A stretch of 64,000 nt of DNA from NCBI RefSeq assembly GCF_015751045.1, contig NZ_BNJW01000014.1, forward strand, positions 17,973 to 81,972, read 5' to 3'. A program made the position numbers and the translations under genes. Under the pieces are notes generated by a model, which was not told the DNA's origin, did no database searches, and was given only the letters and a program-made list of their open reading frames with translations. Numbering within the stretch: position 1 is the first letter of the stretch; each line of letters begins with the position of its first letter. This document shows positions 45,436-55,046 of this stretch, piece by piece. The stretch comes from Enterococcus lactis. GTDB taxonomy: Bacteria > Bacillota > Bacilli > Lactobacillales > Enterococcaceae.

Positions 45436-46767
45436 ATGGCGACAAAACATGATTTGATTTTAGAATATATTGAAAGTTTACCTGTGGGCAATCGAATTTC
45501 TGTAAGAAGCATCGCAAAAGAATTGAATGTCAGTGAAGGAACAGCGTACCGTGCAATCAAAGATGCGGAAAATGTCGGACTAGTTTCAACGATTCAACGA
45601 GTAGGTACGATTCGTATCGAACGTAAATTAAAAAAACATATTGAACGTTTGACATTTGGCGAAGTCGTCCGGATCATTGAGGGGGACGTTTTAGGTGGCT
45701 CGGCAGGATTAGACAAGGTCTTGAATAAATTCGTCATTGGTGCGATGACTAAACATGCCATGGAACGCTATATTACACCAGGCTCACTGATGATCGTCGG
45801 CAATCGGGCGGAAGTCCAAAAATTAGCATTGGAAGATGGCGCTGCAGTATTGATCACAGGCGGATTCAATACGACTGCTGAGATTGCAAAGCTAGCCGAT
45901 GAACTTGAAATGCCAATCTTGCGCACTTCTTATGATACATTTACAGTCGCTACCATGATCAACCGAGTATTAAGTGACCAATTGATCAAAAAAGATATTA
46001 TGCTTGTTAGCGATATCTACATGCCGGCAGAAAAGACACATTATTTGCATCAGATGGATACGATATCTGATTATCAACGTTTGTCAGAAGAAACGCAACA
46101 TTCACGTTTTCCAGTCGTTAACCGCCATCACCGTTTGATGGGGATCGTTACGGCAAAAGACGTTTTAGGGAAATCACCAAATCAGATCATTGATCGAGTG
46201 ATGACGAAAGAACCAATCAGTGTAAAGAAAACAATGAGTATTGCTTCTGTTAGCCATCAAATGATCTGGGATGGGCTGGAAGTCATGCCGGTCGTTTCCG
46301 ATGACTTGACATTGGAAGGCTTGATTACCCGGCAAGATGTAATGAAAGCGATGCAGCTTGTCCAGCGACAACCGCAGATTGCAGATACGATTTCAGATCA
46401 GATATCTGGAAATATCCATACGATTGATACCGATCGTGAAGGGAACCGTTTGGAAAACCCTAAGTTCAAATTTGTAGTGACACCACAAATGGTCAATGGT
46501 GTTGGAACCATTTCTTTTGGTGTACTTAGCGAAATCATTTCTGATGTCGCACAAAAAACAATGGTGATGAACCAAAAACGAAATATCTTGATTGAACAAG
46601 TGAACCTACATTATTTGCGGCTGATCCAATTGGAAAGCGAGTTGGACATTCGTCCACGTGTATTGGAAATCGGCAGACGTTCCGCTAAATTGGATATCGA
46701 AGTATTTATTGAAAATACCATCGTTTCCAAAGCAATCGTTGTTTGTCAAGTAATGGAACGTTCTTAG
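45436..46767 (+). CDS. YtoI-type protein: HTH, DRTGG, paired CBS and hot-dog domains
   Basis: 443 aa. Winged helix-turn-helix (about 5-65, GNRISVRSIAKELNVSEGTAYRAIKDA); DRTGG domain (about 75-185, AVLITGGFNTTAEIAKLADE); two CBS motifs (about 195-305, RHHRLMGIVTAKDVLG and LTLEGLITRQDVM) that normally sense adenine nucleotides; C-terminal hot-dog thioesterase-like domain (about 330-443). It looks like a nucleotide-sensing regulator. Placed directly before the nanoRNase gene nrnA, fitting a role in nucleotide turnover. Weak ribosome site, so probably translationally coupled to ytkL. Confidence 0.88.
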   Translation: MATKHDLILEYIESLPVGNRISVRSIAKELNVSEGTAYRAIKDAENVGLVSTIQRVGTIRIERKLKKHIERLTFGEVVRIIEGDVLGGSAGLDKVLNKFVIGAMTKHAMERYITPGSLMIVGNRAEVQKLALEDGAAVLITGGFNTTAEIAKLADELEMPILRTSYDTFTVATMINRVLSDQLIKKDIMLVSDIYMPAEKTHYLHQMDTISDYQRLSEETQHSRFPVVNRHHRLMGIVTAKDVLGKSPNQIIDRVMTKEPISVKKTMSIASVSHQMIWDGLEVMPVVSDDLTLEGLITRQDVMKAMQLVQRQPQIADTISDQISGNIHTIDTDREGNRLENPKFKFVVTPQMVNGVGTISFGVLSEIISDVAQKTMVMNQKRNILIEQVNLHYLRLIQLESELDIRPRVLEIGRRSAKLDIEVFIENTIVSKAIVVCQVMERS

Positions 46768-46781
46768 AAAGCAGGAGTGAA

Positions 46782-47744
46782 ATGACAGTACAGCAAGAAA
46801 TAGTAGATACAATAAAAAAATACGATAAAATCATTATCCACAGGCATTTGCGCCCTGATCCTGATGCGTTAGGATCACAAGTAGGATTAGCTGAACTATT
46901 ACGGGAAAGTTTCCCAGAAAAAGAAATACGACAAGTAGGTGAAACGATTGATGGTCTTCGCTTTTTAGCAGAAATGCAAGAGGTTGAAGATGCCTTCTAT
47001 CAAGGAGCGCTAGTCATCGTGACCGATACAGCTAATTCACCCAGAATCAGTGATCAAAGATATCAGTTAGCAGAAAAGCTGATCAAAATCGATCATCATC
47101 CCAATGATGACCCTTATGGAGATCTTGTGTGGGTAAATACAAAAGCAAGCAGTTGTAGTGAGATGATTGCAGAATTTGCTTTGATGTTTCCTGAATTATT
47201 TAAGATGAACGTGGAAGCTGCACGGTTACTTTATGCGGGAATCGTCGGAGATACAGGGCGCTTTTTGTATCCCTCCACGACGTCCCGTACATTAGAGATT
47301 GCATCGATATTGAGAAATTATCCATTTGATGCAAGTGCTTTGAATAGAGAGATTGAGCAAATGCCGATGAAAGTCGCTAAACTTTCCGGTTATCTTTATC
47401 AAAATATCCAGGTGGATGAAAATGGTGCAGGAAGAATAATCCTTCCGGAAGAAATTCTTGATAAATATGGAATCGATGATTCAGAGACGGCTTCAATCGT
47501 TTCTCTTCCTGGAGTGATCGACGAAGTACTAGCTTGGGGTATTTTTGTTCAGCAGCCTTCAGGACATTACCGCGTACGCTTACGTTCTAAGGGACCAGTC
47601 ATCAATGAATTAGCGAAACGCCATCATGGGGGAGGCCACCCATTAGCAAGTGGTGCGAATGCAAAAGATTTAGCAGAAGTAGAGGAAATCTATAAAGAGA
47701 TTCAAGACATTTGCCAATCGTATAAGAGTAGAGAAACGAAGTAA
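46782..47744 (+). CDS. nrnA: NrnA: oligoribonuclease / pAp phosphatase
   Basis: 320 aa from MTVQQEIVDTIKKYD, after AGGAG; a longer in-frame start lies inside the previous gene. DHH domain with HRHLRPDPDALGSQ, VTDTANSPRI and IDHHPNDDPYGD; DHHA1 domain ends with GGGHPLASGA. It degrades nanoRNAs and 3'-phosphoadenosine 5'-phosphate, and related enzymes cleave c-di-AMP or pApA. Third gene of the cluster. Confidence 0.93.
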   Translation: MTVQQEIVDTIKKYDKIIIHRHLRPDPDALGSQVGLAELLRESFPEKEIRQVGETIDGLRFLAEMQEVEDAFYQGALVIVTDTANSPRISDQRYQLAEKLIKIDHHPNDDPYGDLVWVNTKASSCSEMIAEFALMFPELFKMNVEAARLLYAGIVGDTGRFLYPSTTSRTLEIASILRNYPFDASALNREIEQMPMKVAKLSGYLYQNIQVDENGAGRIILPEEILDKYGIDDSETASIVSLPGVIDEVLAWGIFVQQPSGHYRVRLRSKGPVINELAKRHHGGGHPLASGANAKDLAEVEEIYKEIQDICQSYKSRETK

Positions 47745-47855
47745 CAACTTCATTCGAAAACGTTCCTTTTGTGGTAAAAATCACAAATGTATCTTTTCAA
47801 CATCTTCTTTTTCCGTTACAATAGTGCTCACTAAAGATTTTAAAGGAGAAAGAAG

Positions 47856-48194
47856 ATGACATTACCAAATTGCCCAGAATGCGGCTCAGAGTACACATAT
47901 GAAGATCGAGGTCTGTTGATTTGCCCAGAATGCGGGAACGAATGGAGCAAAGAAGAACAAAAAGCTGTCATAGAAGACGGATTAGTGGTATTAGATGCAA
48001 ATGGAAACCGTCTGTCAGAAGGCGATAGCGTGACAGTGATCAAAGATTTGAAAGTAAAAGGTGCATCAGGTGCCATTAAACAAGGAACGAAAGTCAAAAA
48101 CATCCGCTTAGTAGAAGGCGACCATAATATCGATTGTAAAGTAGAAGGATTTGGACCGATGAAACTGAAATCGGAATTTGTGAAAAAGAATTAA
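47856..48194 (+). CDS. yjdM: YjdM/PhnA zinc-ribbon protein
   Basis: 112 aa. N-terminal zinc ribbon [22 protein letters not shown] with two CxxC pairs, then the PhnA-family domain ([22 protein letters not shown]). Despite the historical name it has no proven role in phosphonate use. Strong GGAG site; monocistronic. Confidence 0.92.
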   Translation: MTLPNCPECGSEYTYEDRGLLICPECGNEWSKEEQKAVIEDGLVVLDANGNRLSEGDSVTVIKDLKVKGASGAIKQGTKVKNIRLVEGDHNIDCKVEGFGPMKLKSEFVKKN

Positions 48195-48272
48195 AGAATA
48201 TTCAAGGTCTTTTCACATTCTTTTCTTGCTACTAATGATAAAATAAAGGAAACAAAAAGGAGTGAAACGACA

Positions 48273-48980
48273 ATGTATGGTTATGGAATGTATGGTTTTT
48301 TAGATCCGACATTTCTTTTGGTCATTCTTGGATTAGTCATTTCCGGAATTGCGTCTGCTTATGTCAATAGTACTTTCCGCAAATATGATCAAGTGAGAAG
48401 CAAAAACAACGTGACTGGTACACAAGCAGCACAATATATATTGCAAAGCCAACAAATAAATAATGTTGGCGTTCAACAAATTGCCGGAGATCTCACAGAT
48501 AACTACAATTCAGGTAATAAGATGCTGAGCCTGTCTCAAGCGACTGCGCAATCTACTTCAGTTGCTGCGATAGGTGTAGCAGCTCATGAATGCGGACATG
48601 CGGTGCAAGATGCTTCGGGGTATGTTCCATTGAAGATCCGTGCGGCACTTGTTCCCGCAGCTAACTTTGGTTCGATGATTTCGTTCCCATTGATTATGGT
48701 AGGTGTATTGCTTAGTTGGAACTCTACGTTGATCAATATCGGGATTTTTGCTTTTTCTTTAGCGTTACTCTTCCAATTGGTGACATTACCAGTTGAATTC
48801 AACGCATCTCGTCGAGCAATCCAAATTTTGAGTGAAGGCGGACTGCTGACGGAAGAAGAAGTACCGATGGCAAGACACGTATTGTTTGCAGCGGCATTGA
48901 CTTACGTTGCAGCGGCGCTTTCGACATTCTTGCAACTACTGCGTCTGATTTTATTGTTTGGCGGTAACCGAAGAGATTAA
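48273..48980 (+). CDS. YugP-type membrane zinc metallopeptidase
   Basis: 235 aa. N-terminal membrane helix, then the zinc motif AAHECGHAVQD (HExxH-like HECGH), further helices (about 140-190), and the VEFNASRRAIQIL stretch supplying the third ligand region. HtpX-like family with unknown substrate. ATG follows AAAGGAG. It ends six bases before the 174-bp repeat, whose hairpin end probably terminates it. Confidence 0.9.
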   Translation: MYGYGMYGFLDPTFLLVILGLVISGIASAYVNSTFRKYDQVRSKNNVTGTQAAQYILQSQQINNVGVQQIAGDLTDNYNSGNKMLSLSQATAQSTSVAAIGVAAHECGHAVQDASGYVPLKIRAALVPAANFGSMISFPLIMVGVLLSWNSTLINIGIFAFSLALLFQLVTLPVEFNASRRAIQILSEGGLLTEEEVPMARHVLFAAALTYVAAALSTFLQLLRLILLFGGNRRD

Positions 48981-48986
48981 CATAAA

Positions 48987-49160
48987 GAGGCTGGGACAGA
49001 AGCGTTTTACTCCAAGAAATAAGAAGGAATTCACGAAAATTGCTTTTCAAATTTTTGTGAATTTCAGCTTATTTCCGAAGGAGTTGCTTCTGCTTCCGTC
49101 GTTTATACGTGTTTAGAGCGTGAGACAAAAGTGTTCTTTACTTTTGTCCCACGCTCTTTG
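48987..49160 (+). repeat. 174-bp interspersed palindromic repeat, copy B
   Basis: Same element as 30951-31124 in the opposite orientation, differing at only a handful of positions. It sits between convergent genes; its terminal hairpin (AGAGCGTGAGACAAAAGT with the complementary arm) can terminate both. Minus-strand reading through it supplies the last six codons and stop of the Mga-like gene. Confidence 0.88.
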
Positions 49161-50628
49161 TTTTATTCTCATATCTTTTTTTCATATACAGTTCTTGAAT
49201 CGCTTTTATCAACTCACCGAATAATACTGTATCGTGGTTTGTATCTAGATAGAAAGTTTCCGTTTCAGCTGATATTTTCTCATGCTGATCTGTAATAATC
49301 AAATCAGCATGTTCAGGATATTCGATAATCTTGATTGCTTCATTGCGAAATAGTTTCTGTAAATGACTTTGCAGATGGTAATTCCCTGTGAATGGTTTGG
49401 TTATCTGCAAGTGGATGAGTAATTGTTCTTTCATTTCTGTTTGTAATAAGTGTTGGATCAATTGACTAAGGTATTGACTTAATTGAACTTTTTTTCTAGA
49501 GTTTGAAAAAATTGTGTCGATTTTTTCTCTTAATTTTTTTTCCTGTATAAAAGAAGCTGTTTGATTGGAGGTAGTTTCTGGAAAGCAGAGTGTAGAAAAG
49601 CTACTGCTAGATTCACCTAACAGTTCCAAAAGAATAACTGCTAGTACGAGAAAATAAAAATAGATCGGTTTTTTGTCTTCCAAATGATTGATAGGAAACT
49701 GTTGAGTTAAGTAAGTCATCAATTGATCGACTTGTTGGCAAATAAGGTTTTTGCTTGTGGAAAATAAGAAACCAATCACCTGTTTTTGTTGGAATGAAAT
49801 TTGATTTGGAAAAAAACAATAGAAAAAATAATTGAAGTAGGCTCTTTCCGTTTCTACCTCTTCACAGGGATAAATCGCTGAAAAAGAAGTAAAGCATTCT
49901 GAATAATCATGTGTACGCTGCAACAAATCCATTAATTCAGTAATTTCAGGAGAAATTTTCGAAAAACGTGCCTGTTGTCTGTTACGACATATGAATAAAG
50001 CAAGTAATAAATAGATGTTTTTTTCTTGTTTTGGATTTTTTTCTCTGTGCTCATCCTTACTTTTCTTTTTTAGTGTATTTAATTCAAGAGAGGAAAACGG
50101 CCAATCGTCTCCTTCGAATGTATCTGAAAGAAAAAAATAAAGATAAAGGCGGATAGATAATTCGTTTCCTTCAAGAACACAGCAGTTTTGTACAGATACG
50201 ATCCTTAAATGGAATTTATTTAATGAATGATTGAGCTGTTTTGTCAGCTTTTCGAGATAGGAGGGCGATATATAAAGTTGTTCAAGTAAATACTTTTTTG
50301 GTACAGCAGATTGTGGATAATTGATCAGCAACATTAAATAATTAAAACGATTGGATTCTTGTAGGTAGCGTAATCTTAACTTATAAAAAACAGCTAGCTT
50401 TTTAGGTTGATCGGTTTCTTTGGTGTAGATCTCTCCTTTATGGTTAGAATAAATAAATTCCTCCATCAATAAAAATTGCTTGAGCGAAAAATTTACTTTC
50501 CGAATCAACTCTTTGATTGTTCGTTTTGGAATATGCAATTCATTGGCTAATTCCTGTAAAGAACAATTTTTTTTTTGAATGACCCTGTGCAGAACAAGCA
50601 ACTCTTTTTTTCTTGCTTCAATTAACAT
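49138..50628 (-). CDS. Mga/BglG-like helix-turn-helix regulator
   Basis: 496 aa. N-terminal HTH (about 8-60, LQELANELHIPKRTIKELIRKV), a second HTH region (about 105-155, VPKKYLLEQLYISPSYLEKLTKQL), a long helical middle part (PRD-like), and a C-terminal EIIB-like section with FNEAIKIIEYPEHADLIITDQ-type pattern. This is the Mga virulence/sugar regulator architecture; no target genes adjoin it. The last residues (KSVGQK) and stop codon come from the interspersed repeat, so its C-terminus was altered by insertion of that element. Confidence 0.82.
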   Translation of the reverse strand: MLIEARKKELLVLHRVIQKKNCSLQELANELHIPKRTIKELIRKVNFSLKQFLLMEEFIYSNHKGEIYTKETDQPKKLAVFYKLRLRYLQESNRFNYLMLLINYPQSAVPKKYLLEQLYISPSYLEKLTKQLNHSLNKFHLRIVSVQNCCVLEGNELSIRLYLYFFLSDTFEGDDWPFSSLELNTLKKKSKDEHREKNPKQEKNIYLLLALFICRNRQQARFSKISPEITELMDLLQRTHDYSECFTSFSAIYPCEEVETERAYFNYFFYCFFPNQISFQQKQVIGFLFSTSKNLICQQVDQLMTYLTQQFPINHLEDKKPIYFYFLVLAVILLELLGESSSSFSTLCFPETTSNQTASFIQEKKLREKIDTIFSNSRKKVQLSQYLSQLIQHLLQTEMKEQLLIHLQITKPFTGNYHLQSHLQKLFRNEAIKIIEYPEHADLIITDQHEKISAETETFYLDTNHDTVLFGELIKAIQELYMKKRYENKTKSVGQK

Positions 50629-50950
50629 AATAGCCTCCTTTTATTCTGTTTTTGTATATAGTTAGACAAAAACTGTGAGTGGAAAGTCATTTCAGTGTGT
50701 GTTATTCTCACAGAGTAACGCCTTTTGTTTGTATATATTGTTATTTAAATCTAGTTATCACCTTGTTTATTCTATTGTTTATTTCATAGGATGTTTTGTC
50801 AAGGCTTTCTTGTATAAGAAGTAAATATACTTGATTTTTAATGGATATATCTAAAGTGATTATGAAGGTTATCAGTGATTATTTCGCTATTTTTTTAATA
50901 TTGTATGTTATTTATTAGAGGGTAGTTGAAGAGGGAAGGAGGTAAGAATA

Positions 50951-51484
50951 ATGGGGAGAGTAACGAATTATAGTAAAGAATACTTGCTGTTCAAAAGTAT
51001 GGTATATGTGGAAGAATATGGAATGAAATCAATTACTGCAAGAGATCTGGCGGATTTCTGCGGGTGCTCTACATATCCGATTTATACACATTTCAAATCG
51101 ATCAGCGGGTTAAAGGAGAAAATATTAGAAGAAATCACTGTTTGCTTTGAACGATACTTAGCTGAATGCAATTCCAATGATGTTCTAAGCACGGTCTACT
51201 TGCTGAAAGATTTTTTTTCTATCCATGAAAGTATCCGTGGAATCATTGCAAAATCTGAATTAGACATGAATTCGCTATTTAAACGGCCATTTTTCTCATA
51301 CATCAAAAGCCACACGAAAATCAAAGAAGAAAAGTTGCTTGAATTGCTTTGGCTTAATGCATTGGGAAGTTTAAGCTCAGATAATTTTTCTCAAGATTTT
51401 TTTGAAACGATGAACGCTGTTTGGGATAAAAACGAGGTGACGGATGAATACTTGGAAAGTATCTTAAAGGACCAGTTATCTTAG
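50951..51484 (+). CDS. TetR/AcrR-family transcriptional regulator
   Basis: 177 aa. N-terminal HTH (about 10-55, VEEYGMKSITARDLADFCGCSTYPIYTHFKSISGLKEKI), then a helical ligand-binding domain without obvious close relatives. ATG follows GAAGGAGG. Neighbours do not reveal targets. The 320 bases upstream, divergent from the Mga-like gene, hold only AT-rich promoter-like sequence. Confidence 0.88.
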   Translation: MGRVTNYSKEYLLFKSMVYVEEYGMKSITARDLADFCGCSTYPIYTHFKSISGLKEKILEEITVCFERYLAECNSNDVLSTVYLLKDFFSIHESIRGIIAKSELDMNSLFKRPFFSYIKSHTKIKEEKLLELLWLNALGSLSSDNFSQDFFETMNAVWDKNEVTDEYLESILKDQLS

Positions 51485-51561
51485 GAAGCAACATGAAAAA
51501 GTAGATCAGCCACCTTTATTTTTCGTAAAAAAGATTGTAAAATGTCTAACGAAACATTTGA

Positions 51562-52932
51562 ATGAAGGAGGAAGCTACAACGTTACCACAGCAATTTATC
51601 AAAAAATACCGTCTTCTTTTAGGCGAAGAATCAACTGAATTTTTTTGCGCACTTGAGCAAGGAAGCGCAAAAAAAGGATTTCGGTGGAATCCACTAAAAC
51701 CGGCAGGATTGGCTATGGTTCAAACTTACCATAGCGAAGAATTGCAACCCGCTCCCTACAGCAATGAGGGATTTCTTGGCACTGTGAATGGAAAGTCTTT
51801 CCTCCATCAAGCTGGGTACGAATATAGCCAAGAACCAAGTGCAATGATCGTTGGAACAGTTGCTGCAGCAAAACCCGGAGAAAAAGTGTTGGATTTGTGT
51901 GCGGCTCCCGGCGGTAAATCGACCCAATTAGCTGCTCAAATGAGAGGCAAAGGGTTATTAGTGTCAAATGAGATATTTCCGAAACGCGCGAAGATCCTAT
52001 CAGAAAATATAGAACGATGGGGAGTTTCGAACGCAATAGTGACAAATCATGCACCTGCAGAGCTTGTTCCTCATTTTTCCGGTTTTTTTGATCGAATCGT
52101 GGTTGATGCGCCTTGTTCAGGGGAAGGGATGTTCAGAAAAGACCCGAATGCAGTAAAAGAGTGGACAGAAGAATCTCCGCTACACTGTCAAAAACGTCAG
52201 CAAGAGATTTTGTCTTCAGCAATAAAGATGCTAAAACATGAAGGGCAGCTGATCTACTCTACTTGTACGTTTGCACCAGAAGAAAATGAAGAGATTATTA
52301 GCTGGCTTGTAGAAAATTATCCAGTAACAATTGAAGAAATCCCTTTGTCTCAAACCGTTAGTTCAGGACGTCCTGAATGGGGAAGCGTAGATGGTTTGGA
52401 CAAAACAGTACGTATATGGCCTCATGAAAATCAAGGAGAAGGGCATTTTGTCGCAAAGTTGACTTTTCATGGACAAAACCCGACGTGTAAAGAAAAGAAA
52501 GTACGTAAGAAACGGAAAGAACAATTGACAAAAGAACAGGAAAAACTTTGGACGGAATTTTCAATGGATTTCCATTATGAAATCACTGGGAGACTTTTAG
52601 TGTTCAACGATCATCTTTGGGAAGTTCCTGAGTTGCTCCCTTCTCTTGATGGTTTGAAAGTCATGCGTACAGGTTTGCATTTAGGAGATTTCAAAAAGAA
52701 TCGATTTGAACCTAGCTATGCCTTAGCACTTGCTATGAAAAAGACAGAAAACATCCCTTGTTTGTCGATCACTCAAAAGGAATGGCAATCTTACACAGCA
52801 GGAGAAACATTTCAACGTGATGGGGATCAAGGATGGGTTTTATTAGTATTGGATAAGATACCTGTCGGTTTTGGTAAACAAGTAAAAGGAACAGTAAAGA
52901 ACTTTTTTCCTAAAGGATTAAGATTTCGCTGA
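51562..52932 (+). CDS. RsmF/NOL1-NOP2-sun-type rRNA m5C methyltransferase
   Basis: About 450-456 aa. SAM motif VLDLCAAPGGKSTQLAAQM, VDAPCSGEGMFRKDP with the first catalytic Cys (motif VI) and STCTFAPEENEEII with the second (motif IV) identify an RNA cytosine-5 methyltransferase; the C-terminal PUA-like part (about 330-456) is RsmF type. It would act on 16S rRNA. The only ATG (51562) overlaps the AAGGAGG it should use, while ACG at 51580 sits eight bases after that ribosome site and begins ..LPQQFIKKY, the expected N-terminus. Confidence 0.9.
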   Translation: MKEEATTLPQQFIKKYRLLLGEESTEFFCALEQGSAKKGFRWNPLKPAGLAMVQTYHSEELQPAPYSNEGFLGTVNGKSFLHQAGYEYSQEPSAMIVGTVAAAKPGEKVLDLCAAPGGKSTQLAAQMRGKGLLVSNEIFPKRAKILSENIERWGVSNAIVTNHAPAELVPHFSGFFDRIVVDAPCSGEGMFRKDPNAVKEWTEESPLHCQKRQQEILSSAIKMLKHEGQLIYSTCTFAPEENEEIISWLVENYPVTIEEIPLSQTVSSGRPEWGSVDGLDKTVRIWPHENQGEGHFVAKLTFHGQNPTCKEKKVRKKRKEQLTKEQEKLWTEFSMDFHYEITGRLLVFNDHLWEVPELLPSLDGLKVMRTGLHLGDFKKNRFEPSYALALAMKKTENIPCLSITQKEWQSYTAGETFQRDGDQGWVLLVLDKIPVGFGKQVKGTVKNFFPKGLRFR

Positions 52933-53007
52933 TTTCGATGAGTGGATTAGTTCGTTTATTTTTTTGTCTATGCTATGATTGAAGTAGATAAAAAGGAGCT
53001 GATACTT

Positions 53008-53343
53008 ATGAAAACATCAACAAAAGTAACAATTGGATTAAGCGTAGCAGCCGCTGCCAGTGTAGCGACAGCAGTCGTCGTATCGGGAAAAGTAATGGAA
53101 AAGATCCATCATATGACTACTCGGACAAAAGTAAAAAAATTCGTCCATGACAAATTCGATGGAAATGAAAAATTGATGGAAATCGTAGATGATCTGTCAG
53201 ATAGTGACTTGGATTCTTTGATGGGGATGTTAGCAAAAATAAAATCAGGAAAAAAGAAAATCTCTGTTTACGGTGATTCCATCAAAGACTCAACCGAAGA
53301 CGTAAAAGATCGCCTTATGCATTTTGTTGAAAAAATGATGTAA
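53008..53343 (+). CDS. Small membrane-anchored protein, unknown function
   Basis: 111 aa from the ATG nine bases after AAGGAG. An N-terminal hydrophobic segment (about 8-26, VTIGLSVAAAASVATAVVV) is followed by a charged helical cytoplasmic or surface part containing an acidic patch (DDLSDSDLDSL). Looks YtxH-like in layout but not clearly homologous. Own terminator downstream. Confidence 0.65.
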   Translation: MKTSTKVTIGLSVAAAASVATAVVVSGKVMEKIHHMTTRTKVKKFVHDKFDGNEKLMEIVDDLSDSDLDSLMGMLAKIKSGKKKISVYGDSIKDSTEDVKDRLMHFVEKMM

Positions 53344-53378
53344 GAGAAACTAGCTTTTGAACACTATTCATTCGAAAT

Positions 53379-53414
53379 AAGGGGTTGTGACAAAATTTTT
53401 GTCATAACCCCTTT
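53379..53414. terminator. Terminator between convergent genes
   Basis: AAGGGGTTGTGACA with TGTCATAACCCCTT (one G-T pair); T-run on plus strand, A-run on minus. Confidence 0.85.
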
Positions 53415-53423
53415 AACTTATCT

Positions 53424-54281
53424 TTAATCATGTTCATGAATCAATAAAAGGTAGCAAAACAGTAAATCATTGGCTTTTTTTAGATTGAAACCTGATTGTT
53501 CTTGAAATTTTTCGATTCGATATTTTAGCGTATTCCGATGAAGAAACAATGTTTTTGCAGCAGAGCTGACATTACCTAATTCATTCCATAATTCTTGAAT
53601 GATCTCTTCCATTTCATTTTGTTTGATCAGTTCTATGTAACTTTTGATCAACGCACTATCTTTTATGACATCTTTTGTATAGTAATGTAAAGCAACATCT
53701 TGCATAGAAAAAGTACGGCTGTGAGTATAGAGATTGTTTTGCTCTGTTAAAAAAATTCTTCTTTCTTCAGCAAACAAAGGGACAAGGTCGCTACCTGGTG
53801 AATGAAAAGAACCAACGAATACAGACGTTGTCGTATCAAAATCAGCATCTAAAGATAGAAAAATACCATTGATCTCAGCAGCATCAAGATAATCACAATT
53901 TTTTTGTTCGATCAAGAGAGCATCAGTATCTGTATAAAAGAAGAAATCAGCAGAATAGCGAAATAATTCCAAAATAGTATCTTGCCATTCTTTTTTTAAG
54001 AATTCTCCTTTCGATTCGACGTGAAGCTGGATCAAGCGAAAGCTTTTTTCTTGGATGCAAGAAGCATCTTTAAAAAGATAGTGATACCATGGATGTTTTT
54101 TTTGATCGCTGACTATAGGGAATAACGCTTTCAAAAGACTAGTTTCTTGTTGGGATAGTGAATCGCTTTTGATCCAAATAAAAGCATCATCAACTGCAAA
54201 AGAAAGGATATCAGCTTCTGACGCTGGACAGCTTTTTTTCTGTGCTTGTGGGTAAAGAGCAAGTAATTTATTCATTTTCAT
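53424..54281 (-). CDS. PucR/CdaR-like helix-turn-helix regulator
   Basis: 285 aa. The C-terminal domain (about 225-285, LGNVSSAAKTLFLHRNTLKYRIEKFQEQSGF) is the PucR-type HTH; the N-terminal 220 residues are a less conserved sensor-like region. Start at ATG 54281, six bases after AGAGGTG; the GTG three codons earlier lies inside that site. Divergent from tadA by about 100 bases. Effector and targets unknown. Confidence 0.78.
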   Translation of the reverse strand: MKMNKLLALYPQAQKKSCPASEADILSFAVDDAFIWIKSDSLSQQETSLLKALFPIVSDQKKHPWYHYLFKDASCIQEKSFRLIQLHVESKGEFLKKEWQDTILELFRYSADFFFYTDTDALLIEQKNCDYLDAAEINGIFLSLDADFDTTTSVFVGSFHSPGSDLVPLFAEERRIFLTEQNNLYTHSRTFSMQDVALHYYTKDVIKDSALIKSYIELIKQNEMEEIIQELWNELGNVSSAAKTLFLHRNTLKYRIEKFQEQSGFNLKKANDLLFCYLLLIHEHD

Positions 54282-54387
54282 CTTGTTCACCTCTTGTATT
54301 TATTTTACCATAGAAAAAAAAGTTAGTTACAGCCTTTTTGTCATATGCTAAAGTAAAACAAGAAAAAACAAAGGCAGGGAAGGATAA

Positions 54388-54885
54388 TTGGTTAATACAA
54401 ATCTTGATGCAGTAGATAAAGAAAAATGGATGCGCCTTGCATTGGCAGAAGCAAAAAAAGCAGAAGTGCTCCATGAGGTTCCGATTGGAGCAGTGGTTGT
54501 ATTAGAGGGAGAAGTAATTGGAAAAGGATATAACCTTAGAGAAACGACACAAGATGCTACTACACATGCAGAAATGCTTGCAATCAAGGAAGCCTGTGAA
54601 AAAGTTGGAAGTTGGCGCTTAGAAAATGCGTCTCTTTTTGTTACCTTGGAACCTTGTCCTATGTGCAGTGGCGCGATGATTTTGTCTCGTGTAGCAGAAG
54701 TTTATTTCGGTGCATATGACCCGAAAGGCGGAACAGCCGGCACTTTGATGAATCTTTTGGAAGACGAACGATTCAACCATCAAGCGTATGTAGAAGGTGG
54801 CATTTTAGAAGACGAATGCGGGATGATTTTGACTGACTTTTTTCGAAAGCTACGTCAGCGAAAAAAGAAATTAAAAAAAGACTAG
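54388..54885 (+). CDS. tadA: tRNA-specific adenosine deaminase TadA
   Basis: 165 aa, TTG start after GGGAAGGA. It converts wobble adenosine to inosine in tRNA-Arg(ACG). Zinc-dependent deaminase motif: His60-Ala-Glu62 (TTHAEML) and Cys90-Pro-Met-Cys93 (PCPMCSGAM). Basic C-terminus (RQRKKKLKKD) typical for tRNA binding. The SRP RNA gene follows immediately. Confidence 0.95.
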   Translation: MVNTNLDAVDKEKWMRLALAEAKKAEVLHEVPIGAVVVLEGEVIGKGYNLRETTQDATTHAEMLAIKEACEKVGSWRLENASLFVTLEPCPMCSGAMILSRVAEVYFGAYDPKGGTAGTLMNLLEDERFNHQAYVEGGILEDECGMILTDFFRKLRQRKKKLKKD

Positions 54886-54905
54886 TCAACGAATGAAAAA
54901 TAAGG

Positions 54906-54911
54906 TATACT
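54906..54911 (+). promoter_or_regulatory. Promoter -10 box of SRP RNA gene
   Basis: TATACT with a weak TAGTCA (54883-54888) 17 bases upstream, overlapping the end of tadA. Confidence 0.5.
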
Positions 54912-54916
54912 ATTCT

Positions 54917-55046
54917 TTGCCGAAAGGCTAGGACAATGGTGGGCTTGTGAAGCGTGTCAGGTCTGGAAGGAAGCAGCACTAAGCAGGTTCCGCCATGTGT
55001 CTGATTATAATGAAACGACGACAGACTTTCGGGTCTGTTTTTTTTT
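54917..55046 (+). ncRNA. ffs: Signal recognition particle RNA (small bacterial type)
   Basis: Contains the invariant SRP core GTCAGGTCTGGAAGGAAGCA and GCACTAAGCAGG, the domain IV hairpin bound by Ffh. The RNA is the short 4.5S-like form. GTCTGT pairing (ACAGAC TTTCGG GTCTGT) and nine or more T at about 55021-55046 form the terminator. 5' end set from the upstream TATACT. It acts with Ffh/FtsY in membrane targeting. Confidence 0.92.
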
